A stretch of DNA of 11,355 bases, from the NCBI GenBank assembly GCA_900551235.1, contig URUU01000056.1:1-11355 (forward strand), written 5' to 3'. Origin of the DNA: an uncultured Lachnospiraceae bacterium (GTDB lineage Bacteria > Bacillota > Clostridia > Lachnospirales > Lachnospiraceae). Below the pieces are notes generated by a model that was given only the letters and a program-made list of their open reading frames with translations, was not told where the DNA came from and did not search any database. The position numbers and the translations under genes were made by a program. Positions 1 to 5,832 of the stretch are shown here, piece by piece (the stretch's first letter is position 1; the number at the start of each line of letters is the position of its first letter).

Positions 1-370
1 ACCAGATCAGGTTGGAGAGAATGTCCCCGAAGGTGCAGTAGAACGCCAGCAGCGGAAGGCCGAATGCAGGCGCAAGCCATGCCCTGCGGCAGCGGAAACT
101 GCGTTCCTCCGGTGTGGAGAGCGTCGCCTGCAAAATGCGCAGGAAAATTACGCTCGCCACCCAGCCGAACTCCGACACATAAAAGACGCGCGGCGTGGTA
201 TCGAACAGCAGCAGATACAGCGTCCAGTAGAGCGCGCCGAGGGCAAAGCAGCCATAGAAGCACAGCAGCAGAAAATACGCCTGCCTGCGGCTTTTCCGGT
301 AGGAGATACCCGAAAGCAGCGCACCCACGAACGTGACCAGCAGTTGCAGCAGGTTCTCAATCAGCTCCAT
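1..370 (-). CDS. Multi-pass membrane protein of unknown function, 3' end outside the window
   Basis: This reading frame starts at the ATG whose first base is 370 and stays open to the left edge, giving about 123 visible codons. I do not recognise a family. It begins MELIENLLQLLVTFVGALLSG and contains about four hydrophobic stretches (roughly residues 4-22, 32-53, 63-82 and 94-112), with basic patches (YRKSRRQ, RCRRAW) between them, so it should be an integral membrane protein. The ATG lies inside the end of the preceding gene, giving a 14-base overlap. GAGG six bases upstream can serve as ribosome binding site, which suggests translational coupling. It is the fourth gene of the GC-rich operon with the HTH protein and sigma factor. 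A role as a partner of the sigma factor is inferred from position only. Confidence 0.72.
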   Translation of the reverse strand, partial: MELIENLLQLLVTFVGALLSGISYRKSRRQAYFLLLCFYGCFALGALYWTLYLLLFDTTPRVFYVSEFGWVASVIFLRILQATLSTPEERSFRCRRAWLAPAFGLPLLAFYCTFGDILSNLIW

Positions 371-719
371 GCGCATCCTCGCTTTCTTTGTGCTGCTCGT
401 CCTCCCGGTTCATCTGACGCAGCCGGAAGCACAGAACGGTCACGCACACGCCGAGTAAAAACGCCAAAAGTCCGATGACAATGTATCCCAAAGCCGCGCC
501 GCCGCCGTACATGCTGGCCGCCGTTTCAAAGCCGGAATAATCGCCTGTCTGTATCCGCGCAGCAATGCCGGGCATGGCGAGGGACGCGCCGATGAGCAGT
601 ACAAGGCACGCCGCCACTGCGGAAGCCATGGTGATCGTATTGCGCCGCCGCTGTTTTTCTCGTTCCATTTTGGCGATGCGCCGCTTCGTCTCCGCAACGC
701 GCTCCTCATGACTCCGCAT
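357..719 (-). CDS. Small two-helix membrane protein downstream of the sigma factor, possible anti-sigma-like partner
   Basis: The 120-residue product has a charged, probably helical N-terminus (residues 1-28, rich in R, K and E), a hydrophobic segment at about 29-49, a short Gly/Ala-rich outer loop, a second hydrophobic segment at about 76-97 ending in VCVTVLCFRLR, and an acidic hydrophilic tail. This predicts a small protein with two membrane spans and both ends in the cytoplasm. The start ATG at 719 lies inside the sigma-factor gene (14-base overlap) with GGGAGG upstream, so translation of the two is probably coupled. Membrane proteins encoded directly after ECF sigma genes are often their anti-sigma factors, but no anti-sigma zinc motif or other known domain is visible. 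That role is an inference from gene order. Confidence 0.78.
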   Translation of the reverse strand: MRSHEERVAETKRRIAKMEREKQRRRNTITMASAVAACLVLLIGASLAMPGIAARIQTGDYSGFETAASMYGGGAALGYIVIGLLAFLLGVCVTVLCFRLRQMNREDEQHKESEDAHGAD

Positions 720-1254
720 TTGTGATCCCCTCCCGTTCTAAGAGCCTTCGCAGGCTCTCTTTTCCGCGATACACCATGTTGGTGATCTGTTTTACCGTTT
801 TTCCCGTGACCTCCGCCGCCTGTGCGTAGCTCATATCCTCAAAATAGGTGAGATACAGGACTTCCCGATAGTCCGGGTTCATTTCGCTCATGCAGAAATG
901 CAGAATGCGGTTTCGCTCCTCCGTCCGGATGACCTCCTCCGTCAGCAGCCGTCCGTCCGGCTCGTCGGTCAGCGCATCAAGGCTGAACAGCGGCTTTCGT
1001 TTGCTCTTATGGCGCAGTGCCATGTGCCGCGCCGCCTTATAGAGATACGCCTTGAAGCCGCCGTCCCGTATCTTCGGCTTTTTGGTGAACAGATAGGCGA
1101 AAACGTCCAGCATCAACTCCTCCGCCTCGTGAACGTCGTGCAGATAGCCGTCGATATACAAGGTCAGGGGGTCGCCGTATTTTTTCATCAGGGCCTCCAT
1201 CCCCGCGTCGTCGCCGCTAAGATATTGGCGGTATAAGGTTTCGTCGCAAGTCAT
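706..1254 (-). CDS. RNA polymerase sigma factor, sigma-70 family (ECF-like)
   Basis: The 182-residue protein has the two-domain layout of ECF sigma factors. The sigma-2 region lies at about residues 15-85, with the acidic helix HEAEELMLDVFAYLF and the basic stretch YLYKAARHMALRHKSKRK. The sigma-4 region lies at about 118-172, with DYREVLYLTYFEDMSYAQ followed by AAEVTGKTVKQITNMVYRG as the promoter -35 recognition helix-turn-helix. It should direct RNA polymerase to a small set of promoters. I chose the ATG at 1254 because AAGGAAG lies eight bases upstream; the in-frame GTG at 1263 would overlap that site. It sits 48 bases after the HTH gene and overlaps the next gene by 14 bases. GC-rich composition unlike the right-hand half suggests horizontal transfer. 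The regulon cannot be read from the window. Confidence 0.9.
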   Translation of the reverse strand: MTCDETLYRQYLSGDDAGMEALMKKYGDPLTLYIDGYLHDVHEAEELMLDVFAYLFTKKPKIRDGGFKAYLYKAARHMALRHKSKRKPLFSLDALTDEPDGRLLTEEVIRTEERNRILHFCMSEMNPDYREVLYLTYFEDMSYAQAAEVTGKTVKQITNMVYRGKESLRRLLEREGITNAES

Positions 1255-1302
1255 AGCGTTCACTTCCTTTTTGCGGATGCTTCCAATGTAGCCGGGTGTC
1301 TG

Positions 1303-1512
1303 TCAGGTGCTTGTCCTGCCGGAATCGCGGTGCTGCCCCTTGAAGCGCGGGTCAGATGGCTTTTCCGCGTTTTCCGGGATCGCCCATGAACGCCCGAACC
1401 GGGACGCGCCGGGGATCCGCCCTTCGGCGCAATACTGGTTGACCCGCCGCTCTGACACGCCCCAACGGTAGGACGCCTCCCGAATGGAGATATAGCCCTT
1501 GATCCCGTTCAT
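1303..1512 (-). CDS. Small helix-turn-helix DNA-binding protein of a mobile element
   Basis: The 69-residue protein is almost entirely one DNA-binding module. GYISIREASYRWGVSERRVN is a MerR/excisionase-like helix-turn-helix, followed by QYCAEGRIPGASRFGRSWAI as the wing and then a polar tail (PENAEKPSDPR). Small proteins with this IPGA.RFGRSW.IP pattern are common in clostridial integrative elements. The ATG at 1512 is preferred because GGAGGT lies five bases upstream; the in-frame ATG at 1527 would lie on the other side of that site. It is the first gene of the operon, with a promoter at 1549-1577 and the sigma gene next. It could be an autoregulator of the operon or an accessory recombination protein; the sequence does not decide this. 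Confidence 0.8.
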   Translation of the reverse strand: MNGIKGYISIREASYRWGVSERRVNQYCAEGRIPGASRFGRSWAIPENAEKPSDPRFKGQHRDSGRTST

Positions 1513-1548
1513 ACCGCACCTCCGCATGGATAATACTCAATACAATAC

Positions 1549-1577
1549 ATTCTATACGAATATCTGAATAAAAGCAA
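1549..1577 (-). promoter_or_regulatory. Promoter of the HTH-sigma-membrane protein operon
   Basis: On the minus strand the -35 TTGCTT (1572-1577) and -10 TAGAAT (1549-1554, five of six consensus bases) are separated by 17 bases. The start of transcription would be near 1542, about 30 bases before the HTH start codon. GTATT is repeated three times just downstream of the -10 and could be an operator, but that is speculative. Confidence 0.6.
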
Positions 1578-1583
1578 GTCCAC

Positions 1584-1616
1584 ACGGACGACTTTGCCCG
1601 AAGTTTTTTCGGGGTT
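1584..1616 (-). repeat. Pair of adjacent inverted repeats at the GC-composition boundary
   Basis: Minus strand: CCCGAA-AAAAC-TTCGGG forms a perfect six-base-pair hairpin, and a few bases further AAGTC-GTCCGTGTG-GACTT forms a second dyad. They lie directly upstream of the operon promoter, where GC-rich sequence changes to AT-rich. They could be a terminator or regulator site, a processing site, or part of the terminal or transfer-origin region of a mobile element. Only the symmetry is directly visible. Confidence 0.45.
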
Positions 1617-1633
1617 GTCAAATTCATCTGCGA

Positions 1634-1916
1634 TCAATAATCGGGAGACTGTGTTGCATATCCGTCCGGCAGTATCCGAAACAGAGGATATATTTGCAGA
1701 TTTTTCTCCATGATCAGGGCTGTGTCATATTTGAGTGAAGTCAATTCATGCAGTTTTGTTCAGCCTGTACATATCCTGCATTTGGTGGTCACTCTCGGCT
1801 GTTTTCGCGGCAGGAAGAAAAAGCAACGGTCGACTTTCTTCTTATATCTTTAAAATAATTTCCTCAACATCGTCTATTTCCGGAACTTCTTTTTGTTTCA
1901 TAATTGCTGTTGCCAT
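1634..1916 (-). pseudogene. Decayed small gene of unknown function
   Basis: A start ATG at 1916 with an upstream GGAAG site opens a 24-residue frame (MATAIMKQKEVPEIDDVEEI then ILKI) that stops at TAA, 1842. Reading on in the same frame gives a further 31 plausible residues ending MQDMYRLNKTA. A shift of frame there continues with HELTSLKYDTALIMEKNL, then QIYPLFRILPDGYATQSPDY and a TGA at 1634. The join between MYRLNK and TKLHEL looks like one original protein of about 95 residues interrupted by one nonsense codon and one frameshift. I do not recognise the family. The 24-residue frame alone could instead be a real small protein. This entry covers most of the long non-coding gap between the HTH gene and the methyltransferase. 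Confidence 0.33.
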
Positions 1917-1982
1917 TTATTCTTCACTTCCTGTCTTTTTTAGTGCTAGTGTTTTTTCTTATATCATATCTCAAATCCAGAT

Positions 1983-2037
1983 AAAAATTTAGGATGTCGA
2001 TGCAGACAAAATCTGCCTGATCAACACCCTGTTTTTT
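1983..2037. terminator. Probable bidirectional terminator hairpin after the chimeric methyltransferase
   Basis: A long dyad is centred near 2009. The outer arms 1991-2001 and 2020-2030 pair over 11 positions with two G-T pairs, and the inner arms GCAGA (2002-2006) and TCTGC (2012-2016) enclose a five-base loop. On the plus strand it is followed by six T (2032-2037). On the minus strand five T follow after three A. It can therefore stop transcription in both directions. Its position directly after the excisionase-like tail suggests it came with that donor gene. Confidence 0.6.
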
Positions 2038-2557
2038 ATTGTTCCAAGTTATCGAGCCAGTCATCGAAACTCTTCTTAGAGATGCGATACTTTCCGCCAT
2101 CCAACTGGATCCACCGGAATTCCTTTTTCTTTAAAAGGTTATAAATAGTATCTGGAAAAGCATGAAAACCATTCATACTAACTACAATATCATAAGTTTC
2201 ATCTTCCATAGGTAAGTTCCCAACATCGCCTTGGATAAATGAAATATGTTGACATTCTGCCAAACGAGCTTGAGCCTGTGCAAGCATATCCTCGCTATAA
2301 TCAAGACAGGTAATCTTCGCATTTGCAAGTGCTTCCCATTTTGCTTCTGTAAATACTGCTGTACCGACAGGAACATCTAACAACTCACCGTCAAAGTCAT
2401 TTGGAATGTATGATAAAACTTTCCTTGCAATTTCATTGTCATCCGTTCCACTCCAAAACAATTTAATATAGAGCTTACTAAAGATATTTCCCTGCGTTAA
2501 TACACCATCGTATATATTTTTAGAATCATGATAAGCATTTTGTATTTTATCTGCCAC
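2036..2557 (-). CDS. Chimeric, truncated SAM-dependent methyltransferase with an excisionase-like C-terminal tail
   Basis: The 173-residue frame starts at GTG 2557, with GGAGGA seven bases upstream. Residues 1-136 are the first half of a class I SAM-dependent methyltransferase: ELLDVPVGTAVFT (motif I, residues 58-70), ITCLDYSEDML (82-92), FIQGDVGNLPMEDETYDIVV (acidic motif and motif IV, 107-126), and SMNGFHAFPD. The usual continuation with an R-V-L-K-P-G-G segment and the last three strands is missing. After Asp136 the protein turns into TIYNLLKKKEFRWIQLDGGK then YRISKKSFDDWLDNLEQ, which reads as the recognition helix and wing of a small excisionase-type HTH protein. I infer an in-frame deletion near 2147-2155 that joined two genes. 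Without its C-terminal half the methyltransferase is probably inactive, and the tail lacks its first HTH helix. Confidence 0.72.
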   Translation of the reverse strand: MADKIQNAYHDSKNIYDGVLTQGNIFSKLYIKLFWSGTDDNEIARKVLSYIPNDFDGELLDVPVGTAVFTEAKWEALANAKITCLDYSEDMLAQAQARLAECQHISFIQGDVGNLPMEDETYDIVVSMNGFHAFPDTIYNLLKKKEFRWIQLDGGKYRISKKSFDDWLDNLEQ

Positions 2558-2618
2558 TATAGTTCCTCCATAAAATTCAAATCTTATGTTGCTTTCAATC
2601 TCTCCGTAAGACTGGAAG

Positions 2619-2899
2619 TTATCTTCCTGCCAAGGATTTTCCGACAGCAAAAACACCAACTAACATTTCACCAATTGATAATCCTAACAGTAATCCTGAG
2701 ATAAAATCCTTAAAATCCGAACCGCCAATGGCATACGAAAGTGCTTGCAATGCAATCCCCATTACAATAAGCATAATTCCATATAGCATATTTTTTTGCT
2801 TTTCTAACTCTTGTGTTCTTCTAAGCAAATCTATAGCAATTCCATTTAATCTGGCGTAGTAGATCTCCTTGATACGTTCCGGTGGAAATTCATTACGTG
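2619..2899 (-). pseudogene. 5'-truncated membrane protein of unknown function
   Basis: The visible frame gives ERIKEIYYARLNGIAIDLLR, a polar helix ending in RRTQELEKQKN, then two hydrophobic segments (MLYGIMLIVMGIALQALSYA and FISGLLLGLSIGEMLVGVFA) and a stop at 2619. The frame can be extended to a TTG at 2924, but that start lies in transposase sequence read in another frame. No good in-frame start with a ribosome binding site is visible at the beginning of the conserved part, so the gene has probably lost its 5' end to the IS-linked rearrangement. It lies 61 bases upstream of the methyltransferase start in the same direction and may once have shared a transcript with it. I do not recognise the family. 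Confidence 0.55.
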
Positions 2900-3245
2900 G
2901 CAGATGGAATTTCCGGGTGAGCAATAATAGTCAGCTGATGAGAAAGAGGGTGTACTGAAATAAGTGCAGGTCGAACCATCGGCAGCCAGAAAGCGGTATT
3001 TGTCATCGCTTAAAATATTGGGGAGCAATGCCGTGGCAGATGAATTAAAATGTTTGAACACAGCTTCCAGGGCAGCCGGTTTCAGCTTTTGCCGCTACTG
3101 ATCAAGAGCGGAAGAAGTAGGCATGGAAGAAGCATCCAATCCCCAAAAGTCCAGCATTTCAACTTTTGTGGATGAAGAACCCTGCGAAACGAGAAACGAA
3201 ATAAGTTTTTGCGGTGAGAGCTTTCGATTCCTTTGGAATCGCAAA
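2900..3245 (-). mobile_element. Internal fragment of an IS4-family transposase gene
   Basis: On the minus strand one frame gives FQRNRKLSPQKLISFLVSQG, then KVEMLDFWGLD, MPTSSALDQ-stop-RQKLKP, VFKHFNSS and YRFLAADGSTCTYFS. This is the N-terminal organisation of IS4-family DDE transposases: the RxRKL start region, the S-A-F-x-Q-Q-R-x-K-L segment, and the first catalytic Asp in the DGS motif. A TAG at 3095-3097 replaces the expected second Gln of the QQR motif. The homology starts near 3245 inside the degraded carbohydrate-protein frame. It ends near 2900 (after SPGNSI), where the truncated membrane protein begins. Only about a quarter of a transposase of the usual length (some 400 residues or more) remains, and no terminal repeats are visible. 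It is inactive. Confidence 0.7.
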
Positions 3246-3779
3246 CTCCACCCAGACCGACTGAAGGGTATCTGCCTTTATGTCGATTGGTGTACTCTGC
3301 CAGAGAATATCCGATGCTTCCGCCCGGTTGTCTTCCGTTGCCGCCGGAACATCATTTCCATAGACATATCCATACACATAAGCTTTTGTGGAACGGATAA
3401 AGGTTGCCGTCACGTTTTCTTTTGCAATCTTCTTTTTGCCGTCCATCAGATCTCTTGTCTGAATTGTCACATTTGTAAAATCACCGTTCGCGGCACTTAA
3501 GACCAGTTCACTGACTGCACGGTCATTTTTCTATGCCATAAGTGTCTTACTGCATTTTTTCTCTGCGGATACTTCTGCGAAATGTTTCTGCGTGTACTGC
3601 GTGTTGGTATCCACGATCGTTCCGCCATCCACGTGGTATTTCACTTTACCGTGGTTGTAACTCTTGTTTGCAAAAACCTCAATAGCATTTCCCGTAAACG
3701 TTATCTTATAAAAGCATTCTTCCGCTTTTTCATTAGATGCTCTGAGGTCTATATATGCCTCGTCATCGTTGTACGTCCA
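3225..3779 (-). pseudogene. Fragment of a secreted carbohydrate-active protein (glycoside hydrolase-associated beta-sandwich modules)
   Basis: Beginning with the codon after the ybaK stop, the minus-strand frame reads DDEAYIDLRASNEKAEECFY, ITFTGNAIEVFANKSYNHGK and VKYHVDGG. This pattern is typical of the lectin-like beta-sandwich modules attached to clostridial glycoside hydrolases. After an in-frame TAG (3531-3533) it continues with KNDRAVSELVLSAANGDFTN, then DLMDGKKKIAKENVTATF, STPIDIKADTLQSVWVEFAI and PKESKA, resembling the N-terminal domain that precedes GH123/DUF4091-type catalytic regions. There is no signal peptide, no catalytic domain, and no start codon or ribosome binding site of its own. 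Both ends were lost: the upstream end at ybaK, the downstream end at the transposase fragment. The GH123 assignment is a memory-based resemblance and is uncertain; the broken state is clear. Confidence 0.6.
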
Positions 3780-4274
3780 TTATTCCGGCTGTTTGAAAAT
3801 GATATCGGCAAACTCTCCCCTGCTTGCCTTTTTCAGATCCTCCGGCTTCAGCTCGATCTGTACACCGAGGCGTCCTCCGCTGACGATCATCTTATCCAGT
3901 TTCTGTGCGCTTTCATCAATTCTCGTCACATACTGTTTCTTCATGCCAACCGCTGTGCAGCCTCCGCGGATATAGCCGGTCACCTGATTGATGTCTTTGA
4001 CATGGATCATAGAAACGGATTTCTCACCGACCGATTTTGCTGCCTTTTTCATATCCAGTTCTTCAGCGATCGGTATGACAAACACAAAATAATTTTTGCT
4101 GTTTCCAATCGTGACCAGAGTCTTGTAGAGCAGCTCGTATGGCTGACCAAGTGTATCTGCCACTTTCAGGGCATCCACGAATTCATCACATTCATAAGTA
4201 TATTCTTTGTATGGAATCTTGTTTCGTTCCAGTATGCGCATGGCATTTGTTTTTACTTCTTTTGATTTTCCCAT
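3780..4274 (-). CDS. ybaK: YbaK/EbsC-type aminoacyl-tRNA deacylase (probable Cys-tRNA(Pro) deacylase)
   Basis: The 164-residue product has normal length and organisation for the single-domain YbaK family. It starts KTNAMRILERNKIPYKEYTY, continues through VADTLGQPYELLYKTLVT, which carries the conserved lysine, and IPIAEELDMKKAAKSVGEKS, and has the family signature GYIRGGCTAVGMKKQY at about residues 100-115. Family members hydrolyse mischarged tRNA, in the YbaK subgroup Cys-tRNA(Pro), in the cytoplasm. The start lies five bases after the flavodoxin gene's stop, with no strong ribosome binding site, so translation is probably coupled. The stop is followed at once, in the same frame, by the degraded carbohydrate-protein fragment. 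A rearrangement therefore joined the 3' end of this gene to foreign sequence, and no terminator is left behind it. Confidence 0.9.
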   Translation of the reverse strand: MGKSKEVKTNAMRILERNKIPYKEYTYECDEFVDALKVADTLGQPYELLYKTLVTIGNSKNYFVFVIPIAEELDMKKAAKSVGEKSVSMIHVKDINQVTGYIRGGCTAVGMKKQYVTRIDESAQKLDKMIVSGGRLGVQIELKPEDLKKASRGEFADIIFKQPE

Positions 4275-4279
4275 ATTTT

Positions 4280-4780
4280 TCAGAACAGGCTCTTTACAAA
4301 ATCGGATGCTGCTTTAAGATCTTTCCGGTCCGGATGCAGAAGCGCCTCATCAAAATTGCGGATCATGCGGTCAATCTGTTCTGTATCCGAAACACCCCGC
4401 ATGGATTCATAGCGCTGTCGTACCTGGATCGGCATTTTCCCCTGGCACAAAAATCCGCCAAGATATTCGCTGTCCTCCGGGATAAATGCTGCCACACCAT
4501 TCAAAATTCTTTTATAATACTGCGGATCATTGCCCATGCCGCAGGTTCCAAACAGTGCTACCTTCTTTCCATGAAGACTTCCCAGCAGATCCAGAATCTC
4601 ACTGCCTGCCGTTCCCCGATCTGTCCAGAAGCCAACCAGGTACAGATCTCCGTCATCCCGCTCTGTTCTCTCCTCGATTCTTTTTACATTTTTTTCTTTT
4701 ACCGGCACTGCAGCAAAAACTGCTTCTGCCAGCTTTTCCGTATTTCCGGTACGACTTGTATATATAATCTGTACATCCAT
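4280..4780 (-). CDS. Flavodoxin-like protein
   Basis: The 166-residue protein starts MDVQIIYTSRTGNTEKLAEA, with the T-S-R-T-G-N-T phosphate-binding loop of flavodoxins at residues 8-14. It continues with DLYLVGFWTDRGTAGSEI and VALFGTCGMGNDPQYYKRIL, the second and third FMN-contacting loops of the flavodoxin fold. It should bind FMN and carry electrons, or act as a small redox enzyme, in the cytoplasm. The C-terminal 60 residues (QGKMPIQVRQRYESMRGVSD onward) are a helical extension seen in gut clostridial flavodoxin-like proteins, including those called BilS near bilirubin reductase. No bilR is present here, so I do not apply that name. AAGGAG lies eight bases before the ATG. It leads a two-gene unit with ybaK. 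Confidence 0.85.
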   Translation of the reverse strand: MDVQIIYTSRTGNTEKLAEAVFAAVPVKEKNVKRIEERTERDDGDLYLVGFWTDRGTAGSEILDLLGSLHGKKVALFGTCGMGNDPQYYKRILNGVAAFIPEDSEYLGGFLCQGKMPIQVRQRYESMRGVSDTEQIDRMIRNFDEALLHPDRKDLKAASDFVKSLF

Positions 4781-4863
4781 GATAATCTCTCCTTTTCACA
4801 CATTTTAAAAATGATGTTAAGATCAAAAGATACCATACGAATTGTTCCGTACTTCGTACTCCC

Positions 4864-4911
4864 ATAATTCTGTATCTTAAGAATTATCATAACATACTTG
4901 TATATACATAA
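4864..4911 (-). promoter_or_regulatory. Candidate promoter with an overlapping dyad, flavodoxin-ybaK operon
   Basis: On the minus strand a -10 GATAAT (4883-4888) follows a weak -35 TTATGT (4906-4911) at 17 bases. A perfect eight-base inverted repeat, ATAATTCT / AGAATTAT (4864-4871 and 4880-4887) with an eight-base spacer, overlaps the -10 and could be an operator or a hairpin at the start of the transcript. The -10 and the dyad are clear; the -35 is poor. The leader to the flavodoxin start is about 90 bases. Confidence 0.42.
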
Positions 4912-4932
4912 AAATAGACTAACTCTAAACAA

Positions 4933-4949
4933 TTATAAAGTTTTTATAA
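4933..4949 (-). terminator. Weak AT-rich hairpin after the lipoprotein gene
   Basis: Immediately after the lipoprotein stop the minus strand can form TTATAAA-AAC-TTTATAA, a seven-pair stem made only of A-T pairs, followed by TTGTTT. It lies where a terminator is expected, but it lacks GC pairs and a clean T run. Confidence 0.28.
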
Positions 4950-4950
4950 C

Positions 4951-5787
4951 TCATTGTGCACTCTGGATCTTCAGAACCTCCACCGCTTCTGCTTTGTCAG
5001 CACCCTTCAGATCTCCTCTGTAGGTCACCTCCACCTTTGTACCTTTGGCAAGCCCATTTTCCAGATAGAGCGGCACATTGATAATAGGAAGCGTATAGTT
5101 CTTTCCATCTGCATCTTTGAGTGTAAGGCTGGTCATGGACAGTTTTTCCATTGTCCCCTGTAATGTTTTTTTCTTTCCTGATGCCTGTACCTTTTCAGTT
5201 ACGTTCTCAGTTGTTTCTTCTGTTGCGGCTTCCAGATCGTTTTCTTCGTTTTCTTCTTTTTCTGTTTCCCCCACATTTACGGTATCTGCCGATCCTGCAA
5301 TGCGGATCGCTGCCGCCTTTTTTGTGCCTTTTTTGTTGATTTTTCCGGTATAATCCACCGCGATCAGATTCCCGATGCGGATACCGGAAGGAAGATCGAT
5401 CTTTACCCCTTCTACGGAAAATATCAGTTCATTTCCATTATCGGATAACAGCATCACCTGATCCATTCCCAGTTCTTCCAGTGTTCCGATCACCGTATGG
5501 AGCTCTTCGTCACCTGTCTGTTCTCCGGCAGTCTGTTCTGATTCTTTGCTGGTCTTATCCTGTGTCTCTTCTGACTGTTTGTTTTTTCCGTCACTCTGTT
5601 TCGTTTCGATATCAGTTTCTTTCACACCGGAAGCCGGCTCTGTCTGTTCTGTCTGTGTGCTCTCCCCTGTGGCACTCTCCGTTACTGCCTGTGTTGTTTT
5701 TTCTGTGTTTTGAGTGGCATGGTTACTGCATCCAGATACAAGCAGAACCGCTGCCAGCATACCTGCTGCCAAAAATCTTCGGTACAT
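4951..5787 (-). CDS. Lipoprotein with two copies of a small beta-rich domain
   Basis: The 278-residue protein has a lipoprotein signal: basic MYRR, a hydrophobic core, and lipobox V-S-G-C with Cys20 as the lipidation site. It should be anchored on the outer face of the membrane. Residues 21-95 are a Thr/Ser/Glu/Gln-rich disordered linker. Two similar domains follow: about 97-165 (VIGTLEELGMDQVMLLSDNG ... VDYTGKI ... AAAIRI) and about 206-275 (LQGTMEKLSMTSLTLKDADG ... VTYRGDL ... AEAVEVLKI). A Glu-rich linker (166-205) separates them. Each copy shows the same strand order and looks like a small beta-barrel, possibly OB-like; this is internal similarity, not a recognised family. Start ATG 5787 has GGAGG seven bases upstream. 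It follows the dapB terminator, so it is probably expressed separately. Function unknown. Confidence 0.83.
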   Translation of the reverse strand: MYRRFLAAGMLAAVLLVSGCSNHATQNTEKTTQAVTESATGESTQTEQTEPASGVKETDIETKQSDGKNKQSEETQDKTSKESEQTAGEQTGDEELHTVIGTLEELGMDQVMLLSDNGNELIFSVEGVKIDLPSGIRIGNLIAVDYTGKINKKGTKKAAAIRIAGSADTVNVGETEKEENEENDLEAATEETTENVTEKVQASGKKKTLQGTMEKLSMTSLTLKDADGKNYTLPIINVPLYLENGLAKGTKVEVTYRGDLKGADKAEAVEVLKIQSAQ

Positions 5788-5832
5788 TTTTTTCCTCCAT
5801 TTCTTTTACGTTTGCGATACCCCTGTCTTTTT

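Noticed and set aside
1735..1992. Plus-strand open frame of 85 residues, hydrophobic
   Set aside because: It has no good ribosome binding site, is antisense to a more protein-like minus-strand trace, and its hydrophobicity is what the complement of a charged, A-rich coding sequence gives.
2900..2924. TTG start that would extend the small membrane protein to 101 residues
   Set aside because: This part of the frame is transposase DNA read out of frame, with no ribosome binding site, so the apparent N-terminus is an artefact of the junction.
3582..4265. Long plus-strand frame (227 codons) opposite ybaK
   Set aside because: It is a shadow of the well-supported ybaK gene and the remnant below it; it has no recognisable domain.
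4280..4780. Naming the flavodoxin BilS (bilirubin reduction partner)
   Set aside because: The resemblance is only general, and no bilirubin reductase gene lies in the window.
4139..4867. Plus-strand frame of 242 codons opposite the flavodoxin gene
   Set aside because: It is antisense to a gene with clear FMN-binding motifs, and its Cys/His/Phe-rich composition is typical of shadow frames.
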